A DNA stretch of 64,000 nucleotides from Argopecten irradians (Eukaryota > Mollusca > Bivalvia > Pectinida > Pectinidae): positions 28,967,963 to 29,031,962 of the forward strand of contig NC_091142.1 in NCBI RefSeq assembly GCF_041381155.1, given 5' to 3'. Shown here in pieces: positions 1-12,800 of this stretch. Both the position numbers and the translations under genes were made by a program. Under the pieces are notes generated by a model, which searched no databases, was not told where the DNA came from, and saw nothing but the letters and a program-made list of their open reading frames with translations. Position 1 is the first letter of the stretch, and each line of letters begins with the position of its first letter.

Positions 1-604
1 ACATTTGTAACCGAAGAAAAATACTTAATCGCCTGCTCCTGTTTTTGATAGTGAAAAAATGTCAGCGGTGGAGCATCTTTAAACTTCGATTTGGATATAT
101 ATGGCTACATCATGTACGTCAATAACCTACTATTATTGTATATTTGCCTTTCATAAAAGAAAGAATTAAAGATCAGGCCTGTCAGACAGTTTTTAACTCA
201 TTACATACATGTATGTCGAGTAAATGTGATCTATAAAAGTATATGATAAAGCATCTCTAAATGATTATTACCAGGATTTCCCTAATTTCTGTATGTTGAC
301 TTGTGTATTTACAAGTATAAGTACTATGAATGAACGCATAGTTTAACGTCTGTAGTGAAAGTATATAAAACTTTCTAGTAATACACTGTGCGTATATATA
401 ATAAGTTAACTAGATATAGCAACTTTTTGCAATCTAAATTATGTTATAATGAATGTAAAAAATATGTATACAATGTATATGTATATATTTTTGTACAGAT
501 GGGTCATTGACCCAAAGTCAATCAAGAATTGAAATGAATTGATAAATTGAAAAACCGAGTAATGAGAGGTTCATTCAAATGATTCCTTTATAATATTTTG
601 TAAT
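1..604. other. AT-rich non-coding flank
   Basis: I see no gene, RNA or repeat structure here. The stretch is AT-rich with scattered TATATA runs, and no open frame has coding character. Confidence 0.5.
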
Positions 605-3268
605 TCATTGGAACAAATAAGGCGTCATAACCCACGCATGCGCATGTCGCAATAGCAAATCATGTACAGGGAGTATGGGGTACAGGGTACAGGGTACGGG
701 GTACAGGGTACGGGGTACAGGGTAGAGGGTACAGGGGTACAGGGTACAAGGTATGCAAGTATGACTCGGAATAAAATTACCGACTGCCATTGGTATGAAA
801 GTAATTGAAAAATTGCTTTTATATCAAGTAATAAGATGTTCCTTGAAACGATTCCTTCATAATCTATTGTAATTCACTCGAACATCTAAGGCGTCATAAC
901 CCGCGCATGCGCAAGCCGATAGTCCGTAATAGCAACTCATGTAGTGGGTAGGGGGTACAGGGTAGAGGGTACAGGGTAGAGAGTAATGTACAGGGTACAG
1001 GGTAGAGGGTACAGGGTACAGGGTACAGGGTACAGGGTACAGGGTACAGGGTATGCAAGTATGACTCGGAATAAAATTACCGACTGCCATTGGTAGAGGG
1101 TACAGGGTACAGGGTAGAGGGTACAGGGTACAGGGTACAGGGTACAGGGAGGGTACAGGGTACAGGGTACAGGGTACAGGGTACAGGGTATGCAAGTATG
1201 ACTCGGAATAAAATTACCGACTGCCATTGGTATGAAAGTAATTGAAAAATTGCTTTTATATCAAGTAATAAGATGTTCCTTGAAACGATTCCTTCATAAT
1301 CATAACCCGCGCATGCGCAAGCCGATAGTCCGTAATAGCAACTCATGTAGTGGGTAGGGGGTACAGGGTACAGGGTACAGGGTACAGGGTACAGGGTACA
1401 GGGTACAGGGTACAGGGTACAGGGTACAGGGTACAGGGTACAGGGTACAGGGTACAGGGTATGCAAGTATGACTCGGAATAAAATTACCGACTGCCATTG
1501 GTATGAAAGTAATTGAAAAATTGCTTTTATATCAAGTAATAAGATGTTCCTTGAAACGATTCCTTCATAATCTATTGTAATTCACTCGAACATCTAAGGC
1601 GTCATAACCCGCGCATGCGCAAGCCGATAGTCCGTAATAGCAACTCATGTAGTGGGTAGGGGGTACAGGGTACAGGGTACAGGGTACAGGGTACAGGGTA
1701 CAGGGTACAGGGAGTACAGGGTACAGGGTACAGGGTACAGGGTACAGGGTACAGGGTATGCAAGTATGACTCGGAATAAAATTACCGACTGCCATTGGTA
1801 TGAAAGTAATTGAAAAATTGCTTTTATATCAAGTAATAAGATGTTCCTTGAAACGATTCCTTCATAATCTATTGTAATTCACTCGAACATCTAAGACGTC
1901 ATAACCCGCGCATGCGCAAGCCGATAGTCCGTAATAGCAACTCATGTAGTGGGTAGGGGGTACAGGGTACAGGGTACAGGGTAGAGAGTAATGTACAGGG
2001 TACAGGGTACAGGGTACAGGGTACAGGGTACAGGGTACAGGGTACAGGGTACAGGGTACAGGGTACAGGGTACAGGGTACAGGGTACAGGGTACAGGGTA
2101 CAGGGTACAGGGTATGCAAGTATGACTCGGAATAAAATTACCGACTGCCATTGGTAGAGGGTACAGGGTACAGGGTACAGGGTACAGGGTAGAGGGTACA
2201 GGGTACAGGGTACAGGGTAGAGGGTACAGGGTACAGGGTACAGGGTACAGGGTACAGGGTATGCAAGTATGACTCGGAATAAAATTACCGACTGCCATTG
2301 GTATGAAAGTAATTGAAAAATTGCTTTTATATCAAGTAATAAGATGTTCCTTGAAACGATTCCTTCATAATCTATTGTAATTCACTCGAACATCTAAGAC
2401 GTCATAACCCGCGCATGCGCAAGCCGATAGTCCGTAATAGCAACTCATGTAGTGGGTAGGGGGTACAGGGTACAGGGTACAGGGTACAGGGTAGAGAGTA
2501 ATGTACAGGGTACAGGGTACAGGGTACAGGGTACAGGGTACAGGGTACAGGGTACAGGGTACAGGGTATGCAAGTATGACTCGGAATAAAATTACCGACT
2601 GCCATTGGTAGAGGGTACAGGGTACAGGGTACAGGGTACAGGGTAGAGGGTAGAGGGTACAGGGTACAGGGTAGAGGGTAGAGGGTACAGGGTAGAGGGT
2701 ACAGGGTACAGGGTACAGGGTACAGGGTACAGGGTATGCAAGTATGACTCGGAATAAAATTACCGACTGCCATTGGTATGAAAGTAATTGAAAAATTGCT
2801 TTTATATCAAGTAATAAGATGTTCCTTGAAACGATTCCTTCATAATCTATTGTAATTCACTCGAACATCTAAGACGTCATAACCCGCGCATGCGCAAGCC
2901 GATAGTCCGTAATAGCAACTCATGTAGTGGGTAGGGGGTACAGGGTACAGGGTACAGGGTAGAGAGTAATGTACAGGGTACAGGGTAGAGGGTACAGGGT
3001 ACAGGGTACAGGGTAGAGGGTACAGGGTGTAGGGTACAGGGTAGAGGGTACAGGGTACAGGGTACAGGGTACAGGGTATGCAAGTATGACTCGGAATAAA
3101 ATTACCGACTGCCATTGGTAGAGGGTACAGGGTACAGGGTACAGGGTACAGGGTACAGGGTACAGGGTACAGGGTACAGGGTACAGGGTACAGGGTACAG
3201 GGTACAGGGTAGGGGGTACAGGGTACAGGGTACAGGGTACAGGGTACAGGGTACAGGGTACAGGGTAC
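605..3268. repeat. Higher-order satellite: heptamer tracts alternating with a ~200-bp block
   Basis: Tracts of the 7-mer CAGGGTA (with GAGGGTA variants) alternate with a conserved block. The block runs from TATGCAAGTATGACTCGG through a CCATTGG core to GTAGTGGGTAGGG. The landmark TATGAAAGTAATTG recurs at about 793, 1231, 1501, 1799, 2300 and 2776, so the higher-order period varies from ~270 to ~500 bp with heptamer tract length. Some units lack the central block, for example near 1100 and 2150. Each full block holds the NRF-1-type palindrome CGCGCATGCGCA (902, 1308, 1610, 1907, 2410, 2885), with a diverged copy near 633, and a nearby GCGTCAT or ACGTCAT. Long open frames reading CTLYPVP on the minus strand are only the 7-mer translated. 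Confidence 0.93.
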
Positions 3269-4690
3269 TAGAATCAGTTACATTACACTACATATGTTAC
3301 ATGTACATACATATAATGCATATTTATAAAAGTAGACCCCGACATCCTTCATACCCTTTCTAAAACCCTATCATACCGCGACAAACGTGCCCCTTTCCCG
3401 CCTCATGTATGTATGTACTACATACCTCTATTTCATATTTGGAAATCCTTCAGAACACCACACAAAAAGGATTAGGCTTATTTATTTTTTAAAGTTCTGT
3501 AATAAGTTTACGGATTTATTCGACAAAATTTCGGGGCTTTCCGTGTACGAAAATAGAATAACATGTACAGTAGTAATAATGCACGCACGACCGATAAAAA
3601 AGACGGGACAAAACATAGATACTAGATACAATGGCCAAATATGCATGACATGTACTCGTGGTATGCACGTTTAATAGTTCAACTAACACAGGGCCATGAA
3701 ACAACCTATTTCTTATAAAAGACAAATCATTTACAAGACCGCTTCATTGTATTATCTAACCGTGCGCAGTTTTGGAAAATTTCAAAAGTATACGAACAGT
3801 CCACAGGGATTTGAGAAATAGTTTGTATCAATATGGACACGCTAGATAGCCTATATATATATATATATTGACCATTATGAGACGGTTTAGGGGTCTAGAT
3901 AAAAAAAATCAGTAAAAATCGTATTCTACATAAATTGCGGGCGAAATTGCGAGCATACTATTTACAATGGCTGTGACGAGTTTTACGATGTATTATGATG
4001 ATTTTAAAGCGTTCTTAACATTGTAATTTTTCGATTTTAAATAAATTGCGGGCGAAATTGCGAGCATACTATTTACAATGGCTGTGACGAGTTTTACGAT
4101 GTATTATGATGATTTTAAAGCGTTCTTAACATTGTAATTTTTCGATTTTAAATTACCTGCATTTATATAATGATAATATTGTGAATGTCGTCATATCATT
4201 ATGCAACCCTGCTCGATCTGAACATACCGGCTTCACACCATCGGCACATTGTTGTGTAACTCAAAGTATATGTACAAAGAAATGTAATAATGAATTAATT
4301 GTCTTGCTAAGACTTATACACATTTTTTTAAATACATGTAGTAGAATCTCTAAAAGGAAGTATGAAAACTGTGCAGGAGGACCCTTTGTTTTTTCTTTTA
4401 ATCATGCGCGTATGTTTGTAACAGATGATTTTTTTAATCAAAACGTAGGTCTAAGGAGGTGGGCCGCAATAATTGTCCATTTTCACTACAATCTTATTTT
4501 GCACATAAAATTACCAGTATGTATATCAAAACTCCCCGGTTAATTTTATGTGTAAACTATAAATTACATACATGCACAGTCGTATTACTCCAGGGTGGAC
4601 TGAATAGGAAAGTAATACTTATTCATTCGTGAAAAATGACCTTATGTTTAACCCCCACATGATACTCTACATGGTATATGTACTCGACAT
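3269..4690. other. Intergenic, no gene recognised
   Basis: This is AT-rich sequence between the satellite and the promoter of the first gene. It holds a short TATATA run near 3855 and the 111-bp duplication listed separately. A 120-codon open frame at 4181-4543 shows no domain, no repeated residues and no splice context, and I do not call it. Confidence 0.5.
3930..4151. repeat. Two-copy 111-bp tandem duplication
   Basis: A unit starting ATAAATTGCGGGCGAAATTG occurs at 3930 and again at 4041, directly abutting and essentially identical over 111 bp. The near-identity implies a recent duplication. No function is apparent. Confidence 0.92.
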
Positions 4691-4699
4691 TAATGGCAT

Positions 4700-4934
4700 C
4701 ATCATTTGCATATAGTGACGTCATTTTATAGGTTATGACGTCAATAATGTGTCATTATGTAGGGGATAAACATGCTACCCAATAAGTCGGAATATAACAT
4801 ATTTTTCTCCGTGTGTAAGACCTAAGACCTGTGGCTAAAATCCACATGCATGTTGACAGTTCCGCTATCGGCACACCGGCTTCCGGTAGTTGATTGTCTC
4901 AGATGACGTCACAACTCATCGGAACTCAAGGGAG
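4700..4934 (+). promoter_or_regulatory. Probable promoter and non-coding exon 1 of the HCFC1R1-like gene
   Basis: Three perfect CRE palindromes (TGACGTCA) lie at 4716-4723, 4736-4743 and 4904-4911. An ETS-type core CTTCCGG lies at about 4880-4886. About 20 bp after the last CRE comes a consensus splice donor, GGAG|GTAAGT, with the exon ending at 4934. The first coding exon at 6827 begins directly behind an acceptor (TATATTTAG), so an upstream non-coding exon is required. This is the best candidate, and intron 1 would then run 4935-6826. The CRE and ETS sites are seen; their use as a promoter is inferred. Confidence 0.5.
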
Positions 4935-6336
4935 GTAAGTCATAGAAAAAAATCTGTCGTCAAAAAGATGTGAAGATTGCTTTCATTAATTTTACTATTT
5001 AGAGACAAAATATAAGTAAATATCAAACTCATATATGTTTTAATAGGACATAAAAATGTTTCTAGCGTATTATCTCATTTTACATGTCCCTTCTGTTTTT
5101 ATCACCTTTAAGGCTTAAAATTAGCAAAAATGGCTGAAAATGGTTTAAAAGAGGTAGGGGTAGCATATGTTATTACATGTAATTTGAGGGAAAATAACAG
5201 TAAAGGAGACTACTTGAAAATAATTTCTACAAACATCCATACATAACAAATACTTCATTAGGAAATTATGGCTTTATTCTCTCTTGTATATGGTCAAAAC
5301 GGCAAAATTTCTATAAAATCCAATATTTTGTCAACTAGGTATCTTTGAGTGAAAATAGCTCAAACACGAGCACACGGACATACAATAAATGTACATGTAT
5401 GTTTTAACTCCTATTTCCTAAAATCTATATGAGAAAAAAAAGTTTAATACAAGAAACTTTGAATTTTCAGAGGAGTATATCATTAATTTCAGATTTGGAG
5501 CACTGAGCATTTAGAGGCTTCCGTACAGTAAGTTGGGTCGACATGTTTCTGACACTGATAGGGTTCCGTGGCTAAAAAATATGGAGAGGGAACAAATTTG
5601 TACTTTTAAATTGTTATATAGTTTAAAATAGTCACCATGTATTATAAGAAATAGAATAAATCAATGCTGCATATTTATGATTTATGATACAAAAGTAAAT
5701 CACGAAAGTTTTACATGATATTTTTATTTTACGACAATAAAGACTTTACGACAATCACAAAGGACGGAGGCTGCCGTAAACTGGTCGTATATTATTTTTA
5801 TTGAGGAATTTGTTTGAGAAAAGCTTTCCCAAACATTCACCACGTGCTGGTGGTAACATAAAAACATGTGGTTTAATCACTTACGATAGATACAAACATT
5901 AATTTAACAATGGTGTGACATTAATGGTTTAAAGGAGGCTTTTTGAGGTAAGGAAAACAGGGACAATGGTAACCACCTTTTAACGATATTGCAGTGGCCA
6001 GTGTGTTTTTTTTTTTTTTGCGACTTGAATAAGTAGATTTTGCCTTGTAGAGTAGAGCCGTAACACGCACCTTACGGTTATTCACAGATGTGTAGACTAG
6101 ACATGTTGAAAATTTTATGCGTTTATGCGTTTAATGCTTTCAATGACAAAAAACGGTTTTCATTGAAAAAAATGTATGATATCCATCAGTCAATTGCAGT
6201 TTATATAATTAGATGTCTACTTTCTCATTTAATTTTCAACACACTCAATTACACAACGCAAACTTCTGGTGCACAGGATGGACATAACGTTAACGCTGCA
6301 CATGGGTAACAGTTACCACTTTGGATGATCAATGGC

Positions 6337-6562
6337 ATGGGGCAGCGGCGGCCAAGTGGTTCCGATGTCATGACATATTACCACAAGCCCTCCACCTCTG
6401 GGATGTGTGTTTGAATCCCATGTGGGGCAGTTTCCAGTTACTGGCCGTTGGTTGGTGGTTTTTCTCCTGGTACATCGGTTTTCTCCACCAAAAATCCTGG
6501 CACGTTCTATATGACTCTGGCTCTATATATGTTAATAAAAACATCAAACTAATAAAACTCAA
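6337..6562 (+). mobile_element. tRNA-derived SINE (bivalve, MetaSINE-like)
   Basis: The 5' part is a tRNA-like Pol III promoter: an A-box-like GGCCAAGTGGTT at ~6350-6361 and a B-box-like GTTTGAATCCC at 6409-6419. A conserved central region follows (GGCAGTTTCCAGTTACTG, GGTGGTTTTTCTCC), and the tail is A-rich (AATAAAAACATC). This layout and wording match the abundant SINEs of bivalves as I remember them; the MetaSINE label is less certain. A short ATCAAT at both ends may be a remnant of the target duplication. It lies in intron 1 of the HCFC1R1-like gene. Confidence 0.8.
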
Positions 6563-6828
6563 CCCAGGATAATCAATAAGTTAACTATACCCAAATGCAG
6601 GATTTTGTTAATGAACACTGAGTTTTTTTGTGTGTGTCAGTATGTATGTCTGAATGTTAAAGATTTGGGTTTTTCTTTATTTCATGTGTTATACCTTTAA
6701 GTGTTTTGCAAGTCTTGTTTCAGGTAAGAAGGGCTGTGTTTCCTTATAATTATTCATTTGTACTGATGAATATGTGTATGTAGTTGTGTACTAAAATAAT
6801 AAAATGCATTTGTTTGATATATTTAGGC

Positions 6829-9800
6829 ATGGTATACATTAATCCGCCTGGAGTAACCATGGTATCCAATCCGGACTTTGGGGTATTTTCCAATAATAAC
6901 TACTTGAGAGATGTGGAACAAATTACAACAGGGACACAACAACCTATGACAGAGACTTTCCAGTACAATAACCAGCAGGCAAGGATCCCAATCTCTGCAG
7001 CCTCCTCGGGACTCCAACTTTCTGTACAGTCTAGCAATAGTCCTTTTTTCACTAATCAGACAGCAGTCAAACATTCACAGCAGCAAGGCTCCTGCCTGGA
7101 CAATCCTTCTTTTAACAGTGCTACACCTTCAATCTTCCTCCCTGGAAATTCAATTTCTGATATGTCCTACACACAAGTACCACCATCAGGAGTGATGCCT
7201 CACCCCCAGGGTCCACCTGTTGGGATGATTCCTCACCCTACAGCCCTACCCCCACAGACTTTGCCAGTAGGGGTGGGAGTTAATCCTTATCCCGGTGGCT
7301 TTACTTTCAATGTCCCCACCCAAGCTAACCCTATCACTGGAATTCCATCCCAGGCCTATCAATCCAGAGGGTTCAGTTCTTGTCATGCCCCAGGGCTGGG
7401 GGCAGCTTGGCAACATGCTGTACCACCGCAAATGCCTTGGGGTGATGCTATGAAATTACCTCATGGAATAACGACATTTACTGGAGATTCTTTGGCACCA
7501 TCTGGGGTTGTATCCCTTACACAAAGTATGGCACCTTCAGGACAAACTGTTGATAGTCAAACAGGCACTATACGGGATATGAGAAGGTCATTGATGTCGG
7601 TGCGTGAATCATCACCAAGACCCAAAATGCCTACAGAGTGAGTTCATGCATCATTCATAATGCATTTTACATTCATATTATTGCTTCTTCTTTTACTATA
7701 AGGTTACCAAATACAAGCTCATCAAGTTTAATCTATTATAAACAACTGAATTATGTAAGCATCATGGTACAGATACATCATTACATTTATATTGTAGACA
7801 TACTTTTTTAGAATAGTTTTATTTTAGTGCTTTTTGCGCATGCGCTGTCTTTGTAGCACTAATTTCTTGTACAGTGCTAAATTCTAGATCTGTAGTAGGG
7901 TATTTCTGGTATTGAATCACCGAATTGCAATAATTTACATTCATGCTATTGTAATATATCATAATTGACAACTTTTTGCATTTGTACTAAGATTTGAATG
8001 CACTAAGTATGTTTAATTACAGTACATGTAACTTTATATATATTTACTGATCTTTGAAAGTAAATAATCTAGACTTGCATTATGAAAAGCCTTATATAAA
8101 TAGTTACACTGCATTAAATAAGTCTTGATCACTCCTCTTAAATTTGTTAAGTTTTCAAAAAAAAAAAAACCCAACAAAAAAACAGGATTTTAAAATCAAT
8201 TGATATTCATAAAAACATAAAGTAGTAGAAGTGTACTGCTACTCATTGCTTCTTACAATTGTTTTCATGTTTTGTCTAGGTCCATGATAACTTCCTCTCC
8301 TAGTGTTTCATCAAGAAAACTTAAAAGACATGCTCCAGAGGATGAAGTGGATTACTTGTAAGTATTGTCTTTTATGCTGTGTTTTGCCAAAAGTACGGAA
8401 AGATTTTCTCCAGGTGGTTTTCAGACACAGACAGGATAGTGATTTTTAGCAGTATTTGACAGAGTGTGTGAGTGCAGATATGAATTTTCCTGGAGTATAT
8501 ATTAATCTTCACAGCATTGAGGTAGATTAGGTATTTTCTGTTTGTGCAAACAACAAGGCAACAATACATGTGTTGGTAACTTGGTGTATGCGGTAGGTGT
8601 ATTTTTGCAGTGCTAATGTTGGTTGCAGGATACGTAATACAGTACAAATAACATGTATCATTATTTTTCCCATAGATTACCTGGTGTTGACAAAAAGGTT
8701 TTCATCAGCGAGAGAAAGATGATGCAGAGCATGAAGGAATTATCATTGTACCCTTCTAGTCACCAACCCCCTTCACTGCAGTGCCCTTTGACCTCTATGA
8801 CCCCTACGACCTCTGAAGGAGCAGAAAGGTTACAGCACTTCAAAGAAGTTGAAGAAAGGTCAAGATTTCAAATAATCTGAATTATTTTTATGCTTTCAGT
8901 CTCTCTTTAGTTAATAATTAGGTATATTTTAAATGGGTTGTTTTATAAAAATACTCAATATTGAGGAATGCATGTTTTTAAAATATTGATAAAAGCTTAT
9001 TGTCTCAAAAAATTATTTAATATGTTACCAGAATATAAAAGAAAATTATGACAAATGGTTAAAAGTGTTAAGAGGGAATTTTATAAACGATTGCTGTAAC
9101 TTTTTGGAATCAGAACATCATATAAGAGTGTTTACTATGTATAGTAGTAATTTATTGGCATGTAAAATATTACTAGATTTACATGTAAATCATGCATGAC
9201 CCTTTGGTACACAAACCTTTACAATAATTGATGTTGTTTTGATTATTGTAGATTAGTCCTAGAGGATTCTGATGATGAGGAATCTAAGCCAAAACTACCA
9301 CAGGGACCAAAGCTGGAGATTTTAGATAATAGAAGTTTTACACAGGGCATTCTCAAGCCTACCTCACTATTACCACAGAAACTCCTACAGGAGATCACGT
9401 AAGTTAAAACAGCCAGAGAAAATAGGTATTTGTTTTACATGTATAACATTCTTAACTGATGGATTCCAACTGAAAGTTACCTGAATTGATTTTTAGATGG
9501 TCCACCAATTAATGTTATTTTTTGAGTGGGTCAAAATGCCAACTTAAGATGTTTGCCACCTTGAAAAACATATTTTGAGTTTCTTTGTCATTTTCATCAT
9601 AGAGATTCAGCTTTTTTTCATTCCATTGCATCCATGACAACCTTTAATAACTTACATTCACTTGTAATTTTAATGTTTAGAGATACTACTCCAGAATAAT
9701 TTATTGGACTGATTTTTATTTCCATGAAGGAATCGGCGGAGCATGGAAGTTGTTTTGTGGAAACCTCCAGGCGACTTTGCCAAAGATTTAGCACCAAAGT

Positions 9801-12800
9801 TCAGTGAACAGAACCAAGAAAAATTATGTTGGAAAAGTTCAGAAAGTGGTGACCATTCCAGTAATACCAGATACCAGAGTGGAGAACCATTTAGCAAACA
9901 CAGGTGAGGATCAATGGTCATAATGCTTGTTTTACTGCATGACAATCAATTCAGGTTAAAGTGTTTAGATTTGAATATTTTATATTTGCACGTTAGAGAG
10001 TTATCTGTCCTTGTGGGTAGGTATTGATAGCGACGTCATGTGTTTGCGAGCGTCACGTCATAATTTTTTCGAGAAAGTGACATGAATTGCGCTCACAAAT
10101 TAAAGGATTTGTGCAGTCAAAAATGATAATTTCAGTTTATGCTGGAAATGGCTTTATTAGCACGTGTAGAAACCTCTCCGTGCCGCACGCGACCGGAATA
10201 ACCTGTAAGCCGTCGATATCGAGGTCCAAAATTCTGACCGCCCGATTATGCTCTATGATTCTAGCTCTAAACCGCGTGTGACGTCATAATAGTCCATGGC
10301 TTATAGCTGTACTATAACTGATGTGCTATCACTTACATCGACGGTCACAGGAAAAGGCGATCAACGATTTTTTATGATTACTTTTAAGTGAAGTTAATCG
10401 TACAATAACTTTGGCTCGAATGTAAATAACTAAAAGAGTGAAATTCGATGTTTCAAATACTTTAATTTATGCTCTAATAGCAGGTATCTTCGTGTAATTA
10501 TGAAAGAAAATCCACACAGAAACAAAAGTTTCAGATTTTTTGTCGAGTTCAGCAACGAATAAGCTTTAATTAGATCATATTTTCCTGTAGTCTGTATCTG
10601 TGATACATTGTGAATGGCAAAGTTTGTGACTGTAAAACTAAATTTTATGTAACAATTTAAGAAATCCTTGATTAAAGCATCAAGGATATGATGATTGATG
10701 TACGTATATACACACCGATGATTGATCATTACAAACATTGTGTTGTGTGTTGCTAACCGAATAAATTGAGACACATTTATTACAATACCGAAAAAACGTT
10801 TCATCATATGGTAGGAAGAATTTATTTTTGATATTATAAAAGATCTTAATATTGAGATATTGAGCAAAACAAACTATTTTTAGCTCACCTGGCCCGTCCT
10901 CGTCCGTAACATTTCCTTTAAATTGCTACTAGTCATAGAGTTCTGCATGGATTGTAACCAAATTTGGCCACAAACATCCTTGGGGGAAGGGGAACAGAAC
11001 TTGTATAAATTTTGGCTCTGACCCCCCGGGGGCAGGAGGGGCGGGGCCCAATAGGGGAAATAGAGGTAAATTCTATAAATCGCTACTTGTCCTAGAGTTC
11101 TGCATGGATTGTAACCAAATTTGGCCACAAACATCCTTGGGGGAAGGGGAACAGAACTTGTATAAATTTTGGCTCTGACCCCCCGGGGGCAGGAGGGGCG
11201 GGGCCCAATAGGGGAAATAGAGGTAAATCCTATAAATCGCTACTTGTCCTAGAGTTCTGCATGGATTGTAACCAAATTTGGCCACAAACATCCTTGGGGG
11301 AAGGGGAACAGAACTTGTATAAATTTTGGCTCTGACCCCCCGGGGGCAGGAGGGGCGGGGCCCAATAGGGGAAATAGAGGTAAATCCTATAAATCGCTAC
11401 TTGTCCTAGAGTTCTGCATGGATTGTAACCAAATTTGGCCACAAACATCCTTGGGGGAAGGGGAACAGAACTTGTATAAATTTTGGCTCTGACCCCCCGG
11501 GGGCAGGAGGGGCGGGTCCAATAGGGGAAATAGAGGTAAATCCTATAAATCGCTACTTGTCCTAGAGTTCTGCATGGATTGTAACCAAATTTGGCCACAA
11601 ACATCCTTGGGGGAAGGGGAACAGAACTTGTATAAATTTTGGCTCTGACCCCCTGGGGGCAGGAGGGGTGGGGCCCAATAGGGAATTTAGAGGTAAATAT
11701 TCAAATTCCTTCAGAAAAGAAACAATGAACCTGTATTCAGAACATTACTTGGCATTACAAACCAGGTGAGCGATACAGGCCCTCTGGGCCTCTTGTTGAA
11801 AAGGTACAAGATATTATATCTATATATAATGCCTGTATACAAATACTTTCATTTTCATTGGAACACTATATGTGGTTACTTTTTGGATTATACGATAAAT
11901 GTTCATATATCCAGAAACATATATACATTACGTATATATGTTTCTCATATATCATACTATTAAATCTCGGTATGATATACAAAAGGATCGACAGTGAATA
12001 TACTATTTTAAGGATTTAGTATAATTTTTAAATAATGAATTTAAATCTACACTTATACTGTAATTTAGAAACATATATCAGAAATATCATTGATGTATTT
12101 CTGCTTTTTAGTAAACGTTATGGATAAAGTTTTAAAGGCAACAATATAGATATACATATTATATTCGGTATAAGTTAGGTACTGTTACTCCAATATCACT
12201 TAACTGATAACCGTCCATATGCATTTTATTTTTACTCAAAACTGTGCCGTGTTTGCATCGTTATGGCAGAAGTTTGAAATAAAAACACGGATTCTAGATA
12301 CATAATGTATATTCATGCTAAATTTTGGGATTTAACTCGTAAAAAGATAAGTGTTACATTATACTGTTTTTTTATTACACAGAAATTTACATAATATGCT
12401 ATCTAAATCTCAGTCCAGACTGATCCGAACATCATTTTGATATCACTATCAAATTGGACTGATTATCTAATCTAAAGTTAGATATATGCTTGTTTGAATG
12501 TTTGAAATGGTGTAAATGGAATGTTTTGAAACTGAAAATATCTACATAAAGCTAGAATAACCATTTACTCGAAAAACTCAAATTGTAGATCTAACGTGTA
12601 CAAGTATGTGCTGTATAGATGTATAGTGACTAGGCTTACCTTGTATTGCCGCGGACTACTGTGACATCACAAGACCAAGTGACTGCTTAGCTCATTATCT
12701 CTGAACCGTAGACGACACTAAACCCGTAAATCACGACCAAAACCAACCGATAGCGCTAAAGCTAGGCGATTCGTTGGGTGGGACTTAATTTTTCATTTAT

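Noticed and set aside
605-3268. Many 60-130-codon open frames reading CTLYPVP on the minus strand and GTGYRVQ on the plus strand
   Set aside because: They are the 7-bp satellite translated in successive frames, with no start context, domain or splice signals of a gene.
4181-4543. 120-codon open frame
   Set aside because: It has no recognisable domain and no splice or promoter context; I cannot support it as a gene.
10430-10867. 145-codon minus-strand frame in the HCFC1R1-like intron
   Set aside because: It lies inside the TTAA-flanked transposon, has no transposase motifs and is AT-rich low-complexity sequence.
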